From NCBI GenBank assembly GCA_020746875.1, contig JAGTJL010000034.1:186001-250000 (forward strand): a stretch of DNA of 64,000 nucleotides, written 5' to 3'. Made by a program: the position numbers and the translations under genes. Origin of the DNA: Rhexocercosporidium sp. MPI-PUGE-AT-0058 (Eukaryota > Ascomycota > Leotiomycetes > Helotiales). Position 1 is the first letter of the stretch; each line of letters begins with the position of its first letter. Below the pieces are notes generated by a model. The model searched no databases. It had not been told where the DNA came from and saw nothing but the letters and a program-made list of their open reading frames with translations. Positions 59,001 through 64,000 of the stretch are shown here, in pieces.

Positions 59001-60006
59001 AGAAACGTGCGCCATCCATCGTGAGGCATACCTTCCGAGTAGTCGTATGGGGGATTTCCGATACCAAAGTTATTCTTGACCTGCTGATCGAAACGGGGGC
59101 CAATGTAGTGCGACTCGCCGTAATCGTTCCATGAGATTATCTGCACGAAGTCTGGCTGCACAACCATTACTTCTTGCCAGCGATCTTTAGAATGTTAGCA
59201 TTCTACACATTACCATATCACATGTACCGAGGAATGGAAGGTCTAACCAACTCACCATGCCATAAATCGTCTCCTCGCCATAGCCAGTTTTTCTTGAAGC
59301 CAGGAAGATTGGTATAAAACCATGGCGAGACAGGCATCATATAAGGTGCACCCTTCAAGAAGTATGTGTAGGATGAATCAATGACGGTGTACATCTCGTC
59401 TGGTCCGTATGGCCACGCCGCCCAGTTGAAGAGACCATCCGGGATGCCAGGATACTGCGTCAAGGCGACTTTGGCTCCTTTTGAAGACCAGTCAGGGATG
59501 AAAAAACAATTCGTTTGACCCTTTATTGTCACCCAGTCATTTGCCCGCTCTGGGCCTTCGAAAGTCGACACAAACGGCTTGCCGTTATAGTAGAAATAAG
59601 ATGCTCTCATCTTATATCCATTGATGAGGGAAATGACATTGCTTTGTGGCCATGGCCCGTTTCCAGCATAGTCAAAGGAGAAAAATAGCTTGAACCCCGC
59701 AGCGTCTGCAGCTGAGAATGCATTTGAAAGACAAACTTCATTGCTAGGGCCACCGTAGGCGATATTCAACGCAAATGCATCAATGTGAGCTTGCTGAGCA
59801 AGGGATATTTCTTTCGCCCAGCTAGCGGTGCCGAAGTTCGCATCGCAGTTTCCAACCTGAAGATATTAGCACCCGTAGACTTCGATTGGGCGAGCGGGAA
59901 CATAGGGTGGTTGGAATACCATGTAGTGAGCAAACACTGCCTTGGCATTTGCATGGCTGGCTACGAGAAAAAGAGCTAGCAAGGAGCAGAAATGTATGAT
60001 AGCCAT
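56008..60006 (-). pseudogene. GH71 alpha-1,3-glucanase (mutanase) with Cys-rich repeats and long C-terminal region; one apparent frameshift
   Basis: Eleven exons: 60006-59920, 59856-59256, 59184-57877, 57832-57776, 57728-57524, 57476-57199, 57153-56846, 56792-56711, 56661-56598, 56542-56274, 56203-56008. Signal peptide (FCSLLALFLVASHANA) precedes a GH71 catalytic domain: KAVFAHYM, FSFDYAGNGPWP, NWAAWPYGPDEM and SWNDYGESHYIGPR. A beta-rich linker is followed by four repeats of the pattern C-x3-C-x3-Y-x-CP-x4-C (such as LCAFGCSYGYCPSGVC) and about 430 further residues with two hydrophobic stretches. Exon 5 needs one extra base near 57571 to join NCNNLNDLINL to GFAYFVLLSAANLNA. With that base the eleven exons total 1,151 codons; as written, translation stops at about 57529. 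GH71 enzymes hydrolyse wall alpha-1,3-glucan extracellularly. Either a real 1-nt deletion or an assembly error. A TATATATT-type box lies about 70 bp upstream. Confidence 0.85.
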
Positions 60007-60282
60007 CACAGCTTCGGAAGTGGCAAGCAAACTACACCGAGAATGATACCGATTATCAACGGGACCGCAGCTCAAATATATAATCTCTACATCTTCTACA
60101 TTTCTGTATTTGTAATAGTCTACTTGGCAAATCTCTATGCGTCCGAAAAATTGGGACTTTATAACAGTTCATTTCCCAAATGCGAACTTTCGAAGAATGT
60201 AACCACTATCTAGGATCTTGCTTGGCCTTATGTTACACCCGTGCTTCCGTCTTTTCGCTTTCGCTTGATCTTGCTCTTGTTT

Positions 60283-60310
60283 CCGCTTTCGCTTTCGCTT
60301 TCGCTTTCGC
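60283..60310 (+). repeat. (GCTTTC)n hexanucleotide tandem repeat
   Basis: About four to five perfect GCTTTC units, with degenerate units extending left to about 60253 (TTTCGCTTTCGCTT). This is a simple-sequence repeat in a promoter region. Confidence 0.85.
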
Positions 60311-60389
60311 CTCTACTATGCTCCTAGACTACTAGGGACTAGCTCAATACTTCTGGAGACAAGACCCTCACGCGTGCACGTGCCACTTT

Positions 60390-60414
60390 TGCTGGATTAT
60401 GTCATAATCCAGCA
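60390..60414. promoter_or_regulatory. 25-bp palindrome, candidate transcription-factor site
   Basis: Arms TGCTGGATTATG and CATAATCCAGCA are 12-bp perfect reverse complements around one central T. The palindrome lies 384 bp upstream of GH71 and 532 bp upstream of the hydrolase start. The symmetry fits a dimeric regulator, but no known site is recognised. Confidence 0.35.
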
Positions 60415-60945
60415 GACCCTTATTACACAAGTACTGAGTAGGTGCAGGCAATACAGAATTCCCCACATGAGTTCGCTTGGCACTTCCCAGCAGGGATGCG
60501 ATTCCGTGGTTCGTCGCTTGAATACGCCCCTGGTCAAATTCATTGAAAGGTGGGGGCACTCGAGCCTCGACACTAGAGGCTTGGTCTCACTGTGCTGGCG
60601 CGCCCATAGTCCAGGGGCGTACTCGCTAAGTCAACACTGCCGGAAGAAATCCCTTACCGTACCTGCGTATTTATCAAACAGTGACAAATATCACCTGGCA
60701 CCATGACATCTCCTGCAAAAAATCTTAATTTGCTGCGCTTTATTTCATTACCGGAAAGATCGGTTTTTTCTTTGTGAAATTAACAATGGCGCAGTACTTG
60801 GGGCCTGTTGTAAACATCAGCCCAAGTGCTGCGATGATGGACCCAAGAGATTCAATAGTTTAGTAACTTATTTAATGAATGGCATCGCTCCCTTCAAACA
60901 TAATCGGGTACCTCACACTTCCTCCAACACATCCAACCATCAACA

Positions 60946-62215
60946 ATGGCTTCTATCGTCGCTCTCACGCTGTCCTTGCTAGCACTCTCTTGCTCTTCCA
61001 TTGCAACTCCTCTCCAAGGTCGAACTCAACGACCATGCGTCGACTTTGAGATTCCCGTGGCAGTGGACGCCATCAACGCAGACTATGATGCTCCACGAGT
61101 GAGCAGCACCCCTGAAGCTGTCAATTTCGTCCTCAGCCGTGAGGCCTGGAACAAGGCAAACCTGACAAACAAGGGAGCCATTCATGTGCAAAAGACGTTC
61201 AAGATTAGTGCGCGACTCTGCGTACCCGAGAAAGGGGCTAAGAGCGACATCTTGCAGATTGCAACGCATGGTGGTGGATTCAGCAAAACGTAAGATACGC
61301 TGATGCTGATATATTTGATAAAGAGATCTCTGACCGTGTACATCAGCTACTGGGACCCTGAACTGAAGCCCGAAAAGTACTCCTATGTCGAAGCCGCTCT
61401 TGCTGCTGGATACTCGGCTCTGATATACGATCGTTTGGGAACGGGTGAATCAGACAAACCAGATGCACACGACATCGTTCAGTTCCCTCCTCAGATTGAG
61501 ATCCTCAACCAGCTTGTCGTGGCTGCTCGTGCTGGGAAGCTCACCTCATCCATTAAGCATCTGACTCTTGCCGTGCCAAAGTTTAACAAGGTGGTGGCGG
61601 TCGGACATTCCATTGGGTCGATCCTCACCTCAGGGCTGCTCATAAAGTACCCCACCGCTGTTGATGGCGCCGTCTTGACTGGCTACCTTCTGACCACTCA
61701 AGCCAAGTCTGACCCACCACAAGGGCTTGAGTTCGCTCGAACCAACTCAAACGAACGATTCCGTAACAACCCCATTGGTTATGTTGTCCAGGGCGCTGAA
61801 AGCGACATCCAACACGACTTTTTCCACTATGCAAACTTTGAGCTTGACGCGTTGGCGTACGCAGCTTGCAACAAGGATACGTTCGCAGTTGGAGAGCTTT
61901 TGTCTTTTGCCAAACCAGTGGCAGCGGCTCAGTACACAGGTCCGCTAATCGTAAGTTGTCACATTCTATCATGAATTACTCCGCTGTTGCTGACTTGATA
62001 ATGTGTAGTTTTCAGGTGCCGAGTTCGACCAGCTGTTCTGTTCAGGCTATTGCCCAGGAACAATCGAAGAGAGTTTCATGAGATCTCTCTATCCGCAAGC
62101 AAAGAACTTTCAAATCCACCTTCAACCTGGAAGTGGTCATGGTTTGACGCTGCACACCAATGCCACGGGACATTTCCAGACCATCCTGCGCTATTTGGGT
62201 GCCAACGGGTTGTAG
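60946..62215 (+). CDS. secreted alpha/beta hydrolase
   Basis: Three exons, 60946-61289, 61347-61950 and 62009-62215, with introns of 57 and 58 bp, give 384 residues. Signal peptide (MASIVALTLSLLALSCSSIA) is followed by an N-terminal beta segment and the hydrolase fold: IATHGGGFSKTYWDPEL (oxyanion region), YDRLGTGESD, the nucleophile elbow GHSIGS, a late acid candidate in GAEFDQLFC, and the catalytic His in GSGHGLTLH. Cys pairs (LFCSGYC) suggest an extracytosolic disulfide. The fold covers lipases, esterases and related enzymes; the substrate cannot be told. It is divergent from GH71 and convergent with the lipase gene to the right. Confidence 0.86.
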
Positions 62216-63035
62216 ATGAGGTCGGATTTTGTGGTTGTAATACAGAGGGCATTCATTAATTTCTCATTTGTCCTGTTTGATGGTTTAGAGGTGGAGTAAT
62301 AATTTTCAGAAGTAAATTAGAATCCTTGTATTCAACATATATGTAAATGGCGGCAATTGAAAATTTATCCGTCTATGATCTCGCTTTTTTCAAGAAAGCC
62401 ATCCTAATAGTGAGCCACTCTAGCGTCAACGGGTAAAGGGGCTTTAGAGAAAACACTCAGAGTGTTCTATGCTAGGGTAGTGAGATAGACCATCGTGCCT
62501 ATTGATTACATACTGAAATGTGTTCGAGCCCAGTTCACAGAGTTCATCACGTAAGAGAATACGCGCGAAGACCCCAAGGCTACCTCCCTAAAAAGCTGGC
62601 AGGCTGAAGGAGAGATCTCCGATCTAGTTGATCCTCCGCTGGATCGGTCGAGACCTCTCCGACTACCAACAGAAGCTTTGACAAGCTAAGTGTTGCTCGA
62701 ATACCTTATTTAGATGCATTCTTTCGCATAAAGGGATAAAGTTTAGCATGGAAACCTTGATGCAATTCACGTAACTTCCCTTCCCAACCCTAAAATGGCC
62801 AACCTACTTTCGATTTCAAGGGACTGGCAAGGCCCAAGATGGAAAAGTTAATTATATCGTGCTCGGAGTCTCTATTATGTAGTTCAACCTAGAAGGCCTC
62901 AAAGAATTCAGGGGAAACGCTGCTGAAACGAAAAGCATGCGAAAAGAAAGTTTTGAGGTGTATTAGTATTATATTAATTCTAAATGTCCTTCATGCAAGG
63001 AACAGCCATCCATCATCCCTCACCTCAGAAAATAT
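62216..63035. other. intergenic region between convergent hydrolase genes
   Basis: 820 bp of normal-composition sequence with no open frame showing coding features and no recognised repeat. It contains the 3' flanks of both neighbours. Confidence 0.5.
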
Positions 63036-64000
63036 CTATAGGGCCAGTTTCCATCCTTGGTTGAATGGAACCCAGTCAACCAACCAGTTCGGTACCACAC
63101 CTTGCAAGGTGTGGTTCGTGTTAAAGCCTTCCACAAAGGTGTTCTTTCCACATCCACATGTCTTGTCTCCATCTCCTCCTTCAAACTTCTCCTTTATCCA
63201 ACTTATCCACTTCATGCGACTAGCCTGAATCATGGGGAAGTGATTCATCGCCTGGTAAGTGAACATTTCCAGAATCTCGTTCTCACTCGCTTTGCAACTG
63301 TTACTAACACTCTGCTTAAGATGCTCAATAGGTTGAACGTCGTTTTCACCGCCAATGATGAGGAGGGGACCTTTGAATTTGTTTCCGCTCACAGAAATCC
63401 TCTTCGCCCATTCTTGAACAACGCTGTTATTTGTCCACCCTGGCTTCGCGAGCTGTTCGGAAGTAACATCAAGAGTTGATAAGGTGTCGGTGGGCAGACA
63501 GCCTTGCAAAGGCTTCAAGACATGGTTCCACCGATCGTACATTATTGGTGTCATGCCTGAGAAGTTATAGGATGGATAGGTAACAGTGATGGAAGCGACG
63601 ATCCTAGGCTGAAGGCTGAGGACGACCGGGACCCAAGCTGGCTGCAATGATGGTGGAGTTGAGGCCTGGACCTTGAGAGCGTTGTTAACCAATTCAATAA
63701 CTCTTGTCGCTGGAGAGATAGAGATTGTCCCAAGATATCCAGCCACAGGTGTCTTCGCCTGTCGCTCTGCGAAGGCCCAAGCGACGTTTCCTCCTTGCGA
63801 ATGGCCCATTGAAATGAAGGGACCATCTTTGTCGAATTGGGCGGGAAATGCGCTCTTCGCCGCTTCAATAGAGTATGCGACGTCGTCCGCGCTGGCTGGA
63901 CCAGCCTGCCACTCGTGCGCTGATTCTCCATCTGAGCGAGTCGTTACGCCAAGTCCGGCATAGTCGGTTGCGACAATAGCAAATCCATCCAAGGCGAGAG
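63036..64000 (-). CDS. secretory lipase (LIP family alpha/beta hydrolase), C-terminal part (5' end outside window)
   Basis: The frame is open to the right window edge and ends at 63036, leaving about 320 residues. Motifs: ATDYAGLG (strand before the nucleophile domain), the nucleophile elbow GHSQGGNVAWAFAERQ, which is characteristic of fungal secretory lipases, an Asp in GGENDVQPI and the likely catalytic His in QAMNHFPM. Several potential N-glycosylation sites (NNS, NHT) fit secretion. The signal peptide and lid region must lie to the right of the window. Typical family members are 430-470 residues, so about 120 are missing. It hydrolyses acylglycerols or related esters outside the cell. Confidence 0.9.
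   Translation of the reverse strand, partial: LALDGFAIVATDYAGLGVTTRSDGESAHEWQAGPASADDVAYSIEAAKSAFPAQFDKDGPFISMGHSQGGNVAWAFAERQAKTPVAGYLGTISISPATRVIELVNNALKVQASTPPSLQPAWVPVVLSLQPRIVASITVTYPSYNFSGMTPIMYDRWNHVLKPLQGCLPTDTLSTLDVTSEQLAKPGWTNNSVVQEWAKRISVSGNKFKGPLLIIGGENDVQPIEHLKQSVSNSCKASENEILEMFTYQAMNHFPMIQASRMKWISWIKEKFEGGDGDKTCGCGKNTFVEGFNTNHTLQGVVPNWLVDWVPFNQGWKLAL

Larger units (their letters stand above)
60007..60945. promoter_or_regulatory. divergent promoter of the GH71 and alpha/beta hydrolase genes
   Basis: 939 bp between head-to-head starts. It contains a hexanucleotide tandem repeat, a 25-bp palindrome (60390-60414) and an 11-bp inverted repeat (TACGCCCCTGG at 60523-60533, CCAGGGGCGTA at 60611-60621). 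There is no convincing ORF. Confidence 0.5.

Noticed and set aside
62450..62545. Possible tRNA because of a GTTCGAGCC segment
   Set aside because: No acceptor stem, D-arm or anticodon arm can be folded around it.

Overview
The window is nuclear DNA of a filamentous ascomycete (Pezizomycotina). Coding sequences are split by 44-130 bp GT-AG introns with CTAAC/CTGAC branch sites. There is a fungal partially reducing PKS, a GPI-anchored GH72 enzyme, a GH71 glucanase, a HET-domain relic and Fot1/pogo and Ty3/Gypsy elements. Very AT-rich blocks carry only transition-type decay (C to T, G to A), the pattern expected of repeat-induced point mutation (RIP). A class cannot be fixed from the sequence alone.

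Left arm (1-21.8 kb), ordinary gene-rich DNA: the 3' two thirds of a 6-methylsalicylic-acid-synthase-type PKS; the SSU-processome protein Utp13 on the opposite strand; a conserved membrane protein of unknown function; an MFS sugar transporter; a GH72 glucanosyltransferase; and a maltose-permease-like transporter divergent from a GH38 alpha-mannosidase, with palindromes in their shared promoter.

Middle (21.8-55.7 kb), AT-rich DNA with islands: a truncated four-helix-type membrane gene and a small secreted Cys-rich protein (22.5-23.9 kb); two DNA elements with matching inverted termini and TA target duplications (24.3-25.3 and 27.2-29.0 kb); a HET-domain relic (29.0-29.9 kb); and a compact terpenoid locus (30.9-37.4 kb). 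The terpenoid locus is a P450 divergent from a 16-exon gene whose reading frame runs from a complete cytochrome P450 directly into a complete class I terpene cyclase. This P450-terpene cyclase fusion is the most interesting item in the window. From 40.4 to 55.7 kb lie two RIP-degraded 7.65-kb Ty3/Gypsy elements of one family. The minus-strand copy is inserted inside the plus-strand copy, and both 5-bp target duplications are intact. The family carries an extra antisense ORF between pol and the 3' LTR.

Right arm (55.7-64 kb): an 11-exon GH71 alpha-1,3-glucanase with four Cys-rich repeats and a long C-terminal region, broken by one apparent 1-nt frameshift; a secreted alpha/beta hydrolase; and the 3' part of a secretory lipase.

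Functionally, the flanks are dominated by carbohydrate transport, wall remodelling and secreted hydrolases. The PKS edge and the terpenoid locus are two separate specialised-metabolism loci, about 27 kb apart with housekeeping genes between them.
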